Positions 24,144 through 32,236 of a stretch of DNA of 64,000 bases are shown here, one piece after another (within the stretch, counting starts at the first letter, position 1; the number at the start of each line of letters is the position of its first letter). The DNA lies in assembly GCF_003952225.1 (NCBI RefSeq), contig NZ_CP034437.1, positions 4,478,501 to 4,542,500 on the forward strand, in the 5' to 3' direction. Origin of the DNA: Paenibacillus albus (GTDB taxonomy: Bacteria > Bacillota > Bacilli > Paenibacillales > Paenibacillaceae). The position numbers were made by a program, and so were the translations under genes. A model generated the notes under the pieces. The model had not been told where the DNA came from, did not search any database, and saw only the letters and a program-made list of their open reading frames with translations.

Positions 24144-25112
24144 TTAATGGATTGTGGTTGTCGCTTTTGTCAGACGCGTTCTGCGGCTCATTCTCGGACC
24201 TCCGCCAGAGACGCTTCTCATAAGCTCCGGGAGTGCAACACCGAGCAGGACGAGCACAACTCCCGACCACTGCAGCACGCTCACATGCTCATGCAGTACG
24301 ACTGCTGAGAGCATAACGGCCACAGGCAGCTCGGCAGCGCCGACAATGCCTGCCATACCGCCGCCGATATGCGGCACGCCGATAGCGAACAGTACAGGAG
24401 GAATGAATGCGCCGAACAGGCCAAGCAAGAAGCCGAACAAGAGCAGGCTGCTCCAGATGACGCCGTTAAACAAGAACGTTGGCGGGAATAGAATGAAGAC
24501 GAAGATAAGTCCGCCTGTAATCATCCATGCGCTGCGATATGCCGGATGAACGGAAGGCACTGCTTTGCCGCTGAACAGAATAAACAAAGAGTAGCTCACC
24601 GCTGCCAGCAATCCAAGCACCACGCCTGTAATATTGAAGCCCGCAATGCCTTGCTCCATAATACCGGCAGCAAGCAAGGTTCCGCCGAACAAGATGGAGA
24701 GTGTCAGCAGCATAATGCCATTAGGCCGTTTACGCGAGCTGATTGCTTGAATAAGAACGCCCATCCACGTGAACTGGAACAAGAGAACGATAGCAAGCGA
24801 GTTCGGAATGTATCGAAGCGACTGGTAATACAGCAAGCCGGTCAGAGCGGTTGGAATGCCCGCAGACATCAGCATGAAGCGCTGCTTCCAAGTGAGGCTG
24901 CTCTCTTTCTCCACGCCAGATCCATTTGCCGCTTGGCGCTTATTCCTGACCTTCATATACAGAACCATAAGCCATGAGAGTATGAATCCGATCAGCAGCT
25001 GCGATCCAACGACTTCACCGAGATTATAGCCTGCATCGTAGGCATGAACCACAATCGTGGATAGGATTCCGTAGCTTACCGCACCAAGAAAAACAGAAAA
25101 CAAATATTTCAT
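24144..25112 (-). CDS. EamA/DMT family transporter (riboswitch-controlled exporter candidate)
   Basis: A 322-residue membrane protein with ten predicted helices in two EamA repeats. The first-repeat signature is LRYIPNSLAIVLLFQFTWMG; the second has FAIGVPHIGGGMAGIVGAAE and AVVLHEHVSVLQWSGVVLVL. DMT transporters usually export metabolites such as amino acids, nucleobases or nucleosides. The purine-class aptamer and terminator in the leader point to a purine compound as substrate (inference), by analogy with the riboswitch-controlled purine exporter PbuE. ATG 25112 has AAGGGG 11 nt upstream; the longer frame runs into the terminator. Confidence 0.85.
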   Translation of the reverse strand: MKYLFSVFLGAVSYGILSTIVVHAYDAGYNLGEVVGSQLLIGFILSWLMVLYMKVRNKRQAANGSGVEKESSLTWKQRFMLMSAGIPTALTGLLYYQSLRYIPNSLAIVLLFQFTWMGVLIQAISSRKRPNGIMLLTLSILFGGTLLAAGIMEQGIAGFNITGVVLGLLAAVSYSLFILFSGKAVPSVHPAYRSAWMITGGLIFVFILFPPTFLFNGVIWSSLLLFGFLLGLFGAFIPPVLFAIGVPHIGGGMAGIVGAAELPVAVMLSAVVLHEHVSVLQWSGVVLVLLGVALPELMRSVSGGGPRMSRRTRLTKATTTIH

Positions 25113-25135
25113 ATCTAAGATGTCCCCTTCCGAGC

Positions 25136-25251
25136 AATAAAAAATTCCTAACCGCAAATACAAAATTATCTGTGAAGATAATTCCGTATTCGTAGTTAGG
25201 AAGTTAAGGCTTCCCGTAGATACCCTCGCCCTGTTGCGAGGTTATACGAAT
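25136..25251 (-). promoter_or_regulatory. Purine-class riboswitch with intrinsic terminator
   Basis: On the minus strand the aptamer (25188-25251) folds as P1 ATTCGTA/TACGAAT, junction TAA, P2 CCTCGC/GCGAGG, junction GTATCTAC, P3 GGGAAG/CTTCCT and a junction ending in C before P1. The GG of loop 2 and the CC of loop 3 can pair as in known purine aptamers. Bases equivalent to U22, U47, C50, U51, A52 and C74 are present; C74 predicts guanine or hypoxanthine rather than adenine. Both loops are one base shorter than in xpt and there is one extra A in junction 3/1, so it is a variant. The 24-bp terminator (25147-25200, then A2U6) uses P1 and junction bases, so ligand binding should prevent termination (ON switch, inference). 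Confidence 0.75.
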
Positions 25252-25282
25252 TTCGTATGCGGTTTGAGTTTCACCTCTTGGA

Positions 25283-25311
25283 ATGTTACATGAGAATTTT
25301 ATGAATGTCAA
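25283..25311 (-). promoter_or_regulatory. Promoter of the riboswitch-EamA transcript
   Basis: On the minus strand, a perfect TTGACA (rc at 25306-25311), a 17-bp spacer and TAACAT. It lies 30 bp upstream of the aptamer. Confidence 0.7.
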
Positions 25312-25331
25312 CCGCTGTTTAGGTCCGTTTT

Positions 25332-26504
25332 TTATGCAAGCTTGCTGAAATCACTCCGCATTATACTTCGGACATGCGATGCCCATTTCGAGTTCACGGG
25401 ACAATATTTCCTCGCCACCTTCTCAACGGTCGTATATCCCCGTTCAACATAATTGTCCGACAGTAGTTGTCCAAATTTCTGAACGCAATCCCCTTTTGTT
25501 TCGAAGTACGATGCCTTTCGATACGGATTGCTGGAAGTGGCATTCAAGCCGAACAAGTTGTTCTTGGTCCTCGCCAGCTTGCTCTTTCCGTTGCCGCTCT
25601 CGAGCTTCATGACCGCGATCGTGAAGAAGGCGTTAATGCCATACTTCTCTTCAATGCTGAGCACTGCCTGCTCAATCCCTTGGCCGGACAGCTTCGTTCC
25701 TTTCAACAGCTGAGCAATTTGCTTGGAGGATAAGCCGGAATCCGTATTCACCTTGGAAGACGGCTTAACCGGATTGCCATTCTCATCTTCTTCAATAATT
25801 ACATCCGTAGAAGCTGCTTGATCGTCCGTGCTATTCACTTGAACTTTTTTAACATCCAGCGTATGTACTTTAGGTCTAACATCCAGTTGGAACGATTTGC
25901 TCTGCAGCTCTTTAACTGAAGTTACCGCCGAAGATGCGGCAGATACGGCAGAACCATCATAAACAGCGTGTCCCGCAGGTTGAGTGGTTACAGCTTCCGG
26001 GGATTGCTTCATGCCAATAACGGTCGCATATCCGCCATGGACATATCCGCCGCTTTTCAGCACCAGCCATCCGGTATCATCCTTTGAGATCACTTGCAGC
26101 TGCGTACCTTGTTTGACTTCATACAGAATTTTGGAATCTGCATTTGGTTCGGAGCGGACATTTAAGTAGAATGACGTAACTTTATATGTATAAATGGGCT
26201 TTGCGCTCGCAATGACAACTGGTTTCTTCTTCTCTGTGGCGGGAGTTGGGGCAGCGATTGCGGGAGTCGGCATCGCTTTCTTCACGACGGTGACCGGCTG
26301 GAACGCCGATTTGGGGATAACCGAGGAGGGCTCTACACGTTTAATGGCGATTTGCTTATTCGAAGGGAAGGTTGACGGGAAGAGCATATCGGCTGAGCGG
26401 CTATTCCACAAGCTAAACGTATGGTTAAACGTAAGGACGAAGGACGCAAGCAGCGCCGCAATAATCATATAAGCCAGTACATTCCATTGGATGCTCCTAG
26501 ACAT
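25332..26504 (-). CDS. Membrane-anchored SH3b plus glucosaminidase (GH73-type) protein
   Basis: A 390-residue cell-wall enzyme candidate. One N-terminal membrane anchor lies at about residues 8-30, followed by a Pro/Ala/Lys-rich linker. An SH3b domain covers about 105-165 (SFYLNVRSEPNADSKILYEV). The C-terminal glucosaminidase-like domain covers about 265-390 (AVLSIEEKYGINAFFTIAVM, then LESGNGKSKLARTKNNLFGL with the catalytic-type Glu). Such enzymes cleave N-acetylglucosaminyl bonds in peptidoglycan. ATG 26504 follows AGAGGTG; the GTG two codons upstream overlaps that site. It is on its own, upstream of the riboswitch promoter and transcribed in the same direction. Confidence 0.87.
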   Translation of the reverse strand: MSRSIQWNVLAYMIIAALLASFVLTFNHTFSLWNSRSADMLFPSTFPSNKQIAIKRVEPSSVIPKSAFQPVTVVKKAMPTPAIAAPTPATEKKKPVVIASAKPIYTYKVTSFYLNVRSEPNADSKILYEVKQGTQLQVISKDDTGWLVLKSGGYVHGGYATVIGMKQSPEAVTTQPAGHAVYDGSAVSAASSAVTSVKELQSKSFQLDVRPKVHTLDVKKVQVNSTDDQAASTDVIIEEDENGNPVKPSSKVNTDSGLSSKQIAQLLKGTKLSGQGIEQAVLSIEEKYGINAFFTIAVMKLESGNGKSKLARTKNNLFGLNATSSNPYRKASYFETKGDCVQKFGQLLSDNYVERGYTTVEKVARKYCPVNSKWASHVRSIMRSDFSKLA

Positions 26505-26643
26505 AAACACACCTCTTTCTTGTATTTATTAGGGCCTTTCCGATATAGGTTAGATTGTAAAGGCTATCTTATGAAAAGCATGTCAAACCTTCTGCGAGAA
26601 AAAGTTGTACTTTTGTCGATGTTCATCATTCTTTTGGCGAACA

Positions 26644-26670
26644 AAAAAGAAGCCTGAGTTTTCAGGCTTC
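26644..26670 (-). terminator. Terminator of the DUF2203 gene
   Basis: A perfect 9-bp stem GAAGCCTGA/TCAGGCTTC, followed on the minus strand by U6, 16 bp past the stop. Confidence 0.9.
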
Positions 26671-26685
26671 CAAAAGGGGCGGATA

Positions 26686-27108
26686 TTAGCACTCCGGATA
26701 TGGCTTGCGTCCAATAAATCCGTCATTCCAGCCATGATAGTGCGAGATTCGAGCTTCTCCTTGCTTCCAACAAATTAGAATTTTCTCACCATTCAATAGA
26801 GAGGGAAAATCAATGAGTCCCGGATTAATCATTTTGAGCATGACACCCTTACGTTCGAAGTTGCCAATACCGAGATCGATCTCCATTCTCATAAATTCAA
26901 GCTGGCTCTCCAGCTCGAAGAAAGGGTCGGAATCCGTACTTCCTTGCGGCTTCGCCAGTTCACGTTTCCCTTTAAGGATCTGTAATTCTTCATATTTCTC
27001 TTCAAAATGCTGGGCTAGGAGCTGCAGCTTGAATAGATCCTCCTGCAGCTGCGGCAGCATCGCATTCGCTTCGCTAATTGTAAATGTCGGTTGCTCCACT
27101 CGCTTCAT
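26686..27108 (-). CDS. DUF2203 family protein
   Basis: A 140-residue soluble protein. An N-terminal helical hairpin (FTISEANAMLPQLQEDLFKL) precedes the family core, which reads RKGVMLKMINPGLIDFPSLL and then KILICWKQGEARISHYHGW. DUF2203 has no known function. Start: AAGGAGGA, then GTG and ATG in adjacent codons; ATG 27108 is preferred. Single gene with its own terminator. Confidence 0.85.
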   Translation of the reverse strand: MKRVEQPTFTISEANAMLPQLQEDLFKLQLLAQHFEEKYEELQILKGKRELAKPQGSTDSDPFFELESQLEFMRMEIDLGIGNFERKGVMLKMINPGLIDFPSLLNGEKILICWKQGEARISHYHGWNDGFIGRKPYPEC

Positions 27109-27152
27109 CACTCCTCCTTGGTTAGTTTACTAAAAATTTGCGCAGAAAGAAA

Positions 27153-27193
27153 ACAGGGACCACGGAAGCGCCTCACACGCTCCAGATCCCTGT
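27153..27193 (-). terminator. Terminator downstream of the isomerase operon
   Basis: ACAGGGA..TGGAGCG and GCGCTTCC..TCCCTGT form a long imperfect stem, followed on the minus strand by TTTTCTTT. It lies more than 200 bp past the isomerase stop and just after the possible small ORF at 27247-27345. Confidence 0.65.
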
Positions 27194-27246
27194 CTCCCAA
27201 ATAATTTGAACTAAAGATTGCCGGTAAAACTCGCTGCGCGTGCGGA

Positions 27247-27345
27247 TCATTGTTCCGATCGCTGTTGTCCCCGTATTTCTTTGATTTTATCAAAGCCCAA
27301 GTTGTTGAAATTCGGGGACAAAGGCGACCGCTCCCGCTTCTTCAC
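27247..27345 (-). CDS. Possible 32-residue basic small protein
   Basis: A GTG at 27345 follows a GGAGAGGGCGG sequence and opens a frame of 32 residues, mostly charged (starts MKKRERSPLSPNF, ends RGQQRSEQ), before a terminator. Nothing recognisable. It is recorded because the 296-bp gap between the DUF2203 and isomerase genes is otherwise empty and carries a separate terminator. Confidence 0.25.
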   Translation of the reverse strand: MKKRERSPLSPNFNNLGFDKIKEIRGQQRSEQ

Positions 27346-27407
27346 AACGATTCCGCCCTCTCCGCTAGTTACCTTAACATTCATTATTCAACTTATATTG
27401 TTTATCT

Positions 27408-28277
27408 TTATTTAAAATATTGCTTCAAATGCTGCGCTGCCTTCACGATACCCTGACGCTCCGCTTCGATCGAGCCCCAGTAGCTGTGATCCTCCAGCTC
27501 GATGCTAACCGCACCGTTGTAGCCGAGACGGTCAAGGCGAACCGCAACCTTGCCCCACTCCACAGCCCCGCGGCCTGGGATCGTATATCTCCAAGACCCT
27601 TCCGAGAAGTCGTATTTCTCGCCGAAGGTCGCTTCCAATACACCGCACTCATAGAGCTCATCCGTCAAAATTTCTGTATCCTTGCCATGCGCGTGATTCA
27701 CTCGTTCGCCGAACTCTGTTAGCGCGCGCAAGTAGTCAATCCCGAGTCTCACGAGGTGAGACGGGTCATAGTTAAGGCCAAAATGCTTCGAAGGAATGGC
27801 TTCGAACATGGCCCGCCACATCTCTGGCGTACAACCCAGCGTCGGATAATACGGAGCCGGTCCAGGCCAGCCTTCAATCGCAATATAAACGCCGTTCCGC
27901 TCGGCATGTTTTACAACTTCAGGGAACGAATCCTTGAAGATCGCGAAGCCTTCACGACGCGGCAGCGTAAGGTCTTCCGGTACGAGACACATGAACAACA
28001 CCTTGCCGCCAAGCTCGGCGATATCGCTGATCTGCTTCTTGGACAATTCAATCGCTTGCTCGCGCTTCTCTTCATCACGGCTAAGCAGCTGTGCGGTATG
28101 GTGAGCGTCAATCGAACCAATGCCAATGCCTGCCGCAGAGCAAGCTTCCTTCACTTCGACAGTCAAGTTCGATACGTCAAGCACGTCAAGTCCTGCCTCG
28201 GCTGCCCACGCTGCCGTCTTCTGAATGCCCTCCGCACCAATCTTCGGCGGAATTCGCATGCCAATTTGCAAGTTCAT
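27408..28277 (-). CDS. Sugar phosphate isomerase/epimerase (xylose-isomerase-like TIM barrel)
   Basis: A 289-residue AP-endonuclease-2-fold protein. Metal-site segments of the barrel are visible: GVYIAIEGWPGPAP (Glu), LNYDPSHLVRLGIDY (Asp and His), RVNHAHGKDTEIL (His, Lys-Asp) and GAVSIELEDHSYWG (terminal Glu). It likely isomerises or epimerises a keto sugar or inositol derivative, with a divalent metal. It follows a Gfo/Idh dehydrogenase by 5 bp, a pairing typical of inositol and sugar catabolism. Confidence 0.88.
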   Translation of the reverse strand: MNLQIGMRIPPKIGAEGIQKTAAWAAEAGLDVLDVSNLTVEVKEACSAAGIGIGSIDAHHTAQLLSRDEEKREQAIELSKKQISDIAELGGKVLFMCLVPEDLTLPRREGFAIFKDSFPEVVKHAERNGVYIAIEGWPGPAPYYPTLGCTPEMWRAMFEAIPSKHFGLNYDPSHLVRLGIDYLRALTEFGERVNHAHGKDTEILTDELYECGVLEATFGEKYDFSEGSWRYTIPGRGAVEWGKVAVRLDRLGYNGAVSIELEDHSYWGSIEAERQGIVKAAQHLKQYFK

Positions 28278-28282
28278 TCGTA

Positions 28283-29269
28283 TTATGCCTCCTCTGTCAC
28301 AGCAGAACCAAGCGGTGAATAGCCTGCTGCTTCGTAGATCATTTCGGATAATTTCACGACTTTCAGGGCGAATTCGCCCGGTACAAGCACTTCGTGACGG
28401 CCAAGTATCGCATCTACGAAGCTCTTATCCTGATTCGTTACAGCGCTAGGCAGCTCCGGCACAACCGGCTCTTGCCCCAGACAACGGAGCGTAATCTTGC
28501 CGTTGTCGTAGAAAATGCCGCCGTTCTCGCCGCAGAACACGAATGTCTCATGCCAGCATGGTGAGAAACCAACTAAGTTCAGTCCAGCCACTGGACCTTC
28601 GGCGAAGCGGATCGATGTGAAGGTATCAATCTCGACCGGCGAACCGTGCATATGCAGCTGAGGCTTCACTTCAACCGGAGTGAGGCCTGTCGTCCATAGC
28701 AGAACATCAATAATATGACTTCCGGAATCCATCAGGAAGCCGCCGCCGGACAATGCCGGATTCTGCCGCCAAGAGCCTGGCGTTCCCTGTCTCCACTCTT
28801 GATACAGCGATGCGGTGATCGATGTCAGCTTGCCGATTTCACCGCTTTCGATCGCTTCTTTGATGTATAGAAATTCTGGTTGGAAGTGACGCTGATACGA
28901 TACCTGCATCACTTTGCCCACTTGATTGGAAAGTTCAATTAACTGCACGGCTTCTTCAGAGGAGCAGACCATCGGTTTCTCCATCATGACATGCAGTCCG
29001 CTGTTCAGCGCATCGGTTGCTTGCTCGTAATGAAGAGTGTGCGGCGAACATATCACGACAGCGTCCAGCTCGGCATGCGCCAGCAATTGTTTATAATCTG
29101 CGTAAGCGCTTACCGAATCGAGCTTATGCTCGTCAATAAACCGAATACGGTTCTGCTCACTTGGATCTGCGATTGCGACAATTGCTGCATCCGGCAGCTC
29201 CAGCAGCTGTCTTGCGTGCCAATTGGCGATGCCGCCTGTACCGATCATACCAATACGAACTTTACTCAT
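28283..29269 (-). CDS. Gfo/Idh/MocA family oxidoreductase
   Basis: A 328-residue dehydrogenase. The nucleotide loop is IGMIGTGGIANWHARQLLE, VVICSPHTLHYEQATDALN follows, and the family catalytic motif is HVMMEKPMVCS with EKP intact. LMDSGSHIIDVLLWTTG carries the active-site Asp and His. It is the first gene of a two-gene operon with the isomerase. A 12-bp palindrome resembling a catabolite-responsive element lies in the coding region near 29102-29113. Confidence 0.9.
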   Translation of the reverse strand: MSKVRIGMIGTGGIANWHARQLLELPDAAIVAIADPSEQNRIRFIDEHKLDSVSAYADYKQLLAHAELDAVVICSPHTLHYEQATDALNSGLHVMMEKPMVCSSEEAVQLIELSNQVGKVMQVSYQRHFQPEFLYIKEAIESGEIGKLTSITASLYQEWRQGTPGSWRQNPALSGGGFLMDSGSHIIDVLLWTTGLTPVEVKPQLHMHGSPVEIDTFTSIRFAEGPVAGLNLVGFSPCWHETFVFCGENGGIFYDNGKITLRCLGQEPVVPELPSAVTNQDKSFVDAILGRHEVLVPGEFALKVVKLSEMIYEAAGYSPLGSAVTEEA

Positions 29270-29475
29270 TGCCCGTTAACCTCCCGATATGGATAAGTAT
29301 GTAAGACACTCCCTTAACCTAACACAAATCATAGCGGCTACCAATCCAAAAATACGACAAAACATGCAGCTCCGTGTACTAAATTGTCCATGTTTGTTTA
29401 AACCGGAATACGGAAATGATAAGCAAGGGAACGACTGACCAACCATGTAACAAGCAGGAGGATTCCAAGGCAAAT

Positions 29476-30033
29476 ATGAAAATGACAAGTTCCATACTTA
29501 ACAAAACAGCATTGTGCTTCATGCTGTTTAGCCTATCCGTCGGTGCATCGGCGAAGGCGCATCCCGCTCCGGCAGAAACAGGCAGCGAAACCGTTAACGT
29601 GAAGATTGTGAACAGCACCGGCGCCGAGATTGGTACCGCAACGTTAACGCAGAATCAGGATTCGGTACGGCTTCATGTCGAGGCAAAGAGCTTGCCTCCA
29701 GGCATACACGGCATTCACTTCCATGAAACTGGAAAATGCGAAGGTCCGAAGTTCACAACAGCCGGGTCCCATCTGAACCCGCAGACGAAGGAGCATGGAT
29801 TTAACAATCCGAAGGGCTTCCACGTCGGCGATCTTCCGAACATACAAGTCGCTGCAGACGGTACGGTCAAAGTCGATATTGAGACGAAAATCGTTACCCT
29901 CGCGCCGAATCAGCCGAATTCGCTGAAGAAGGCAGGCGGCACGGCATTAGTCATCCATGCGCAGGCAGACGACTATAAGACAGATCCATCCGGCAACTCT
30001 GGAGACCGGATCGCTTGCGGCGTCATTCAATAA
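29476..30033 (+). CDS. sodC: Cu/Zn superoxide dismutase family protein, exported
   Basis: A 185-residue protein with a signal peptide (basic start, then ALCFMLFSLSVGASA). All expected metal ligands are visible: two Cu His in GIHGIHFHETGKC, the bridging His in AGSHLNP, Zn His in KEHGF and GFHVGDLPN (with the Zn Asp), and the last Cu His in LVIHAQADDY. The conserved Arg region GDRIACGVI with the second disulfide Cys closes the protein. It would convert superoxide to peroxide outside the membrane. The start is ATG 29476, about 15 nt after GCAGGAGG; a downstream ATG two codons later is possible. Divergent from the dehydrogenase operon. Confidence 0.9.
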   Translation: MKMTSSILNKTALCFMLFSLSVGASAKAHPAPAETGSETVNVKIVNSTGAEIGTATLTQNQDSVRLHVEAKSLPPGIHGIHFHETGKCEGPKFTTAGSHLNPQTKEHGFNNPKGFHVGDLPNIQVAADGTVKVDIETKIVTLAPNQPNSLKKAGGTALVIHAQADDYKTDPSGNSGDRIACGVIQ

Positions 30034-30182
30034 CACGAACTGTTCACGAAACGGTCATCGCTTCGCTTGTTTTCGAGGTCGATGGCCGTTTACAACTTTG
30101 AGCCAGTGGGCTACATTGATACATGGAGTTGGTAAGATATAGAGATTCAACTAAATTGGACAACAAGGAGAATTGCATACTG

Positions 30183-30647
30183 ATGATTACAAAACAGCTA
30201 TCCCCGCTCGTTCAGCAGCTGGATTTGAAGCCGCATCCGGAAGGCGGATGGTACAAGGAGCTCTGGAAAGCATCCTTTGAAATTCCGCAGGCCGTTCTCG
30301 GAGAACGATATTCCGGCAATCGCGCTGCTGCAACATCCATTTATTTTGTACTCCATCCCGAAGAGGTTTCCGATTGGCATGTCGTGCTGTCGGATGAGCT
30401 ATGGTTCTGGCATTCCGGCAGCCCTCTACTTCTGACGCTTGGCGGTACGGATGAGGACCCGCATACGACAGAGGAAATTATCGTTGGACCTGATATTTCG
30501 AAGGGTCAGCGGCCTCAAGCGCTCGTCCCAGCGAACGTATGGCAGAAAGCAAAGCCGCTCGGCGATGAGCCTGTATTCGTTTCCTGCGTAGTTGCACCCG
30601 GCTTCCATTATGATGATTTCAAACTCATCTCAAGAACTAATAAATAA
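30183..30647 (+). CDS. Cupin domain protein (DUF985 family)
   Basis: A 154-residue cupin. It begins QQLDLKPHPEGGWYKELWK, the characteristic DUF985 opening. The cupin motifs are SIYFVLHPEEVSDWHVV and WFWHSGSPLLLTLGG, and the end is GFHYDDFKLI. The family has an RmlC-like barrel and unknown substrate. AAGGAG precedes ATG by about 12 nt. It is probably transcribed separately from sodC, whose stop is 149 bp upstream. Confidence 0.88.
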   Translation: MITKQLSPLVQQLDLKPHPEGGWYKELWKASFEIPQAVLGERYSGNRAAATSIYFVLHPEEVSDWHVVLSDELWFWHSGSPLLLTLGGTDEDPHTTEEIIVGPDISKGQRPQALVPANVWQKAKPLGDEPVFVSCVVAPGFHYDDFKLISRTNK

Positions 30648-30663
30648 CATACCATATACGTTT

Positions 30664-30697
30664 AAAAGCCAATCAGGATCTCCTGATTGGCTTTTTT
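30664..30697 (+). terminator. Terminator of the cupin gene
   Basis: AAAGCCAATCAGGA/TCCTGATTGGCTTT stem with a two-base centre and T6. Confidence 0.9.
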
Positions 30698-30894
30698 CGA
30701 TTAGTCAATCCCAGTTTCATGAAATTTTTCTCACGAGATTCTAACAAATGCCTTCTATCCTGCGGATTCACTGGACTTCTGTCCACATTGGTAAGTGGTG
30801 GTAAGGATCGCCGTGCTATAGTGTTCTCAAGTCAAGACGACACCATGGCATTAGCCAAATACATACTTATTAATCGCAGGAGGATTCCAACAAC

Positions 30895-31398
30895 ATGAAT
30901 ACGACAAAAACTCGGATCGGCAAGAAACTGCTCGGCGTTACGCTCAGTGTAGCGATTGCATGCTCGGGAGGTTTGCTGCTTAAACCGCAGACCACACATG
31001 CATCTGCAGCATCGGACACGCGGCTGGTAAATAGTATTATAGCAACGGGCAAAAACTATCTGGGCGTACCTTATAAATTCGGCGCCAAATCAGGCATCAC
31101 AAGCGCGTTTGACTGCTCCTCGTTCACACAATACATATTCAAGAAGCATGGCATAAGCTTACCGCGTTCCTCACGCGATCAATCTCACGCAGGTACATAT
31201 GTTTCCAAGAGCAATCTGAAAGCCGGCGATCTCATCTTCTCTGATACGAACCGCGATGGCATCATTAATCATGTCAGCCTCTACCTCGGCAACGGCAAAG
31301 TGCTTCAAACTTATCGTGTCGGCGTTGGCGTTACGATCTCAACGTTCAAAGGCAGCATCTGGGACAAGACGTACAAAACAGCACGCCGTATTGTATAA
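30895..31398 (+). CDS. Secreted NlpC/P60 (C40) family peptidase
   Basis: A 167-residue exported cell-wall peptidase. Its signal peptide runs to about residue 38 (hydrophobic GVTLSVAIACSGGLLL, cleavage near THASA). The catalytic dyad is Cys74 in SAFDCSSFTQY and His126 in GIINHVSLYLG, with a possible third polar residue, Gln138. It probably cleaves D-gamma-glutamyl-diaminopimelate links in peptidoglycan stems. There is no extra binding domain. AGGAGG lies 10 nt before ATG. Confidence 0.92.
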   Translation: MNTTKTRIGKKLLGVTLSVAIACSGGLLLKPQTTHASAASDTRLVNSIIATGKNYLGVPYKFGAKSGITSAFDCSSFTQYIFKKHGISLPRSSRDQSHAGTYVSKSNLKAGDLIFSDTNRDGIINHVSLYLGNGKVLQTYRVGVGVTISTFKGSIWDKTYKTARRIV

Positions 31399-31425
31399 TT
31401 CTACTTTTATAGTGCCCTCATTCGC

Positions 31426-31460
31426 GTGCAGCGCTTCTTCAAATGAAGCGCTGCACGTTT
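31426..31460 (+). terminator. Terminator of the NlpC/P60 gene
   Basis: GTGCAGCGCTTC/GAAGCGCTGCAC perfect 12-bp stem with a 7-nt loop, then GTTTTTG. Confidence 0.88.
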
Positions 31461-31563
31461 TTGCTATTTAGGTGGGCAAGCGTACGGACTGGGTCACCTG
31501 CCAATCCATACACTAGTTGTTAAGAGGAAAACCAGCCTCTGCAGTAAGTAAGGGGGCCTGATT

Positions 31564-32196
31564 ATGAAACTGGATATCGGCTGTGGATCGAACAAGCAGC
31601 CGGGCTACTATGGCATTGACCGCACAGCGCTGCCGGGCGTAAACCTTGTCAGCGATCTGAATTCAGAAATACCGTTTCCGGACAATTCGGTTGAGCTTGT
31701 GCTTGTCAGCCGTATGATCGCTTATGCGAACGACCTCAATTTCGCGCTGGGAGAGCTCTATCGGGTGAGTACCCATGGAGCCATTATATGCCTTCTCTGC
31801 CCGTACGCTCATAATTTCAGATACAGCTCGAATCCGTATTTAAAGAACCGCTTCGATGAACATACACCGCGTTACTTGACGACCGTATTCCGCGATCCGC
31901 CTGGCAGTCCTCCATGTCCGCAGCTCATACCTTATCAATATTTCCCTCCGCCTCTCTATGATTTTCGTCTGCTCCGAATGGAGCTTTTCTATAATCAGAC
32001 CTACCTCACCTCTCTCTATGAACCGGAAGAGCTTGAGCTGCTGAAGGAATTGCAAGCGAATGTTGTAGATGAAATCATGTATCATTTTGTTGTAGTGAAA
32101 GCTCCCATGCCTGAGAACGAATGGCTCGCACTATGTGAACAATCTTTGCCTGAGCCACATGCCGCTACTTTGCTTCGTAGCATACCTACACTTTAA
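31564..32196 (+). CDS. Class I SAM-dependent methyltransferase
   Basis: A 210-residue protein with motif I at the very start (MKLDIGCGSNKQPGYYGID), an acidic motif II region (VSDLNSEIPFPDNSVELVLV) and the LYRVSTHGAIICLLCPY post-motif. The target is unknown; similar enzymes act in surface glycan or secondary metabolism. It lies 40 bp upstream of the DUF11 giant gene on the same strand with no terminator between, so co-transcription is likely and modification of that protein is conceivable (inference). AAGGGGG sits 7 nt before ATG. Confidence 0.85.
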   Translation: MKLDIGCGSNKQPGYYGIDRTALPGVNLVSDLNSEIPFPDNSVELVLVSRMIAYANDLNFALGELYRVSTHGAIICLLCPYAHNFRYSSNPYLKNRFDEHTPRYLTTVFRDPPGSPPCPQLIPYQYFPPPLYDFRLLRMELFYNQTYLTSLYEPEELELLKELQANVVDEIMYHFVVVKAPMPENEWLALCEQSLPEPHAATLLRSIPTL

Positions 32197-32236
32197 GGTG
32201 CATATGTTCAGTTAGTGTGCACATTGCTGTACTCAT

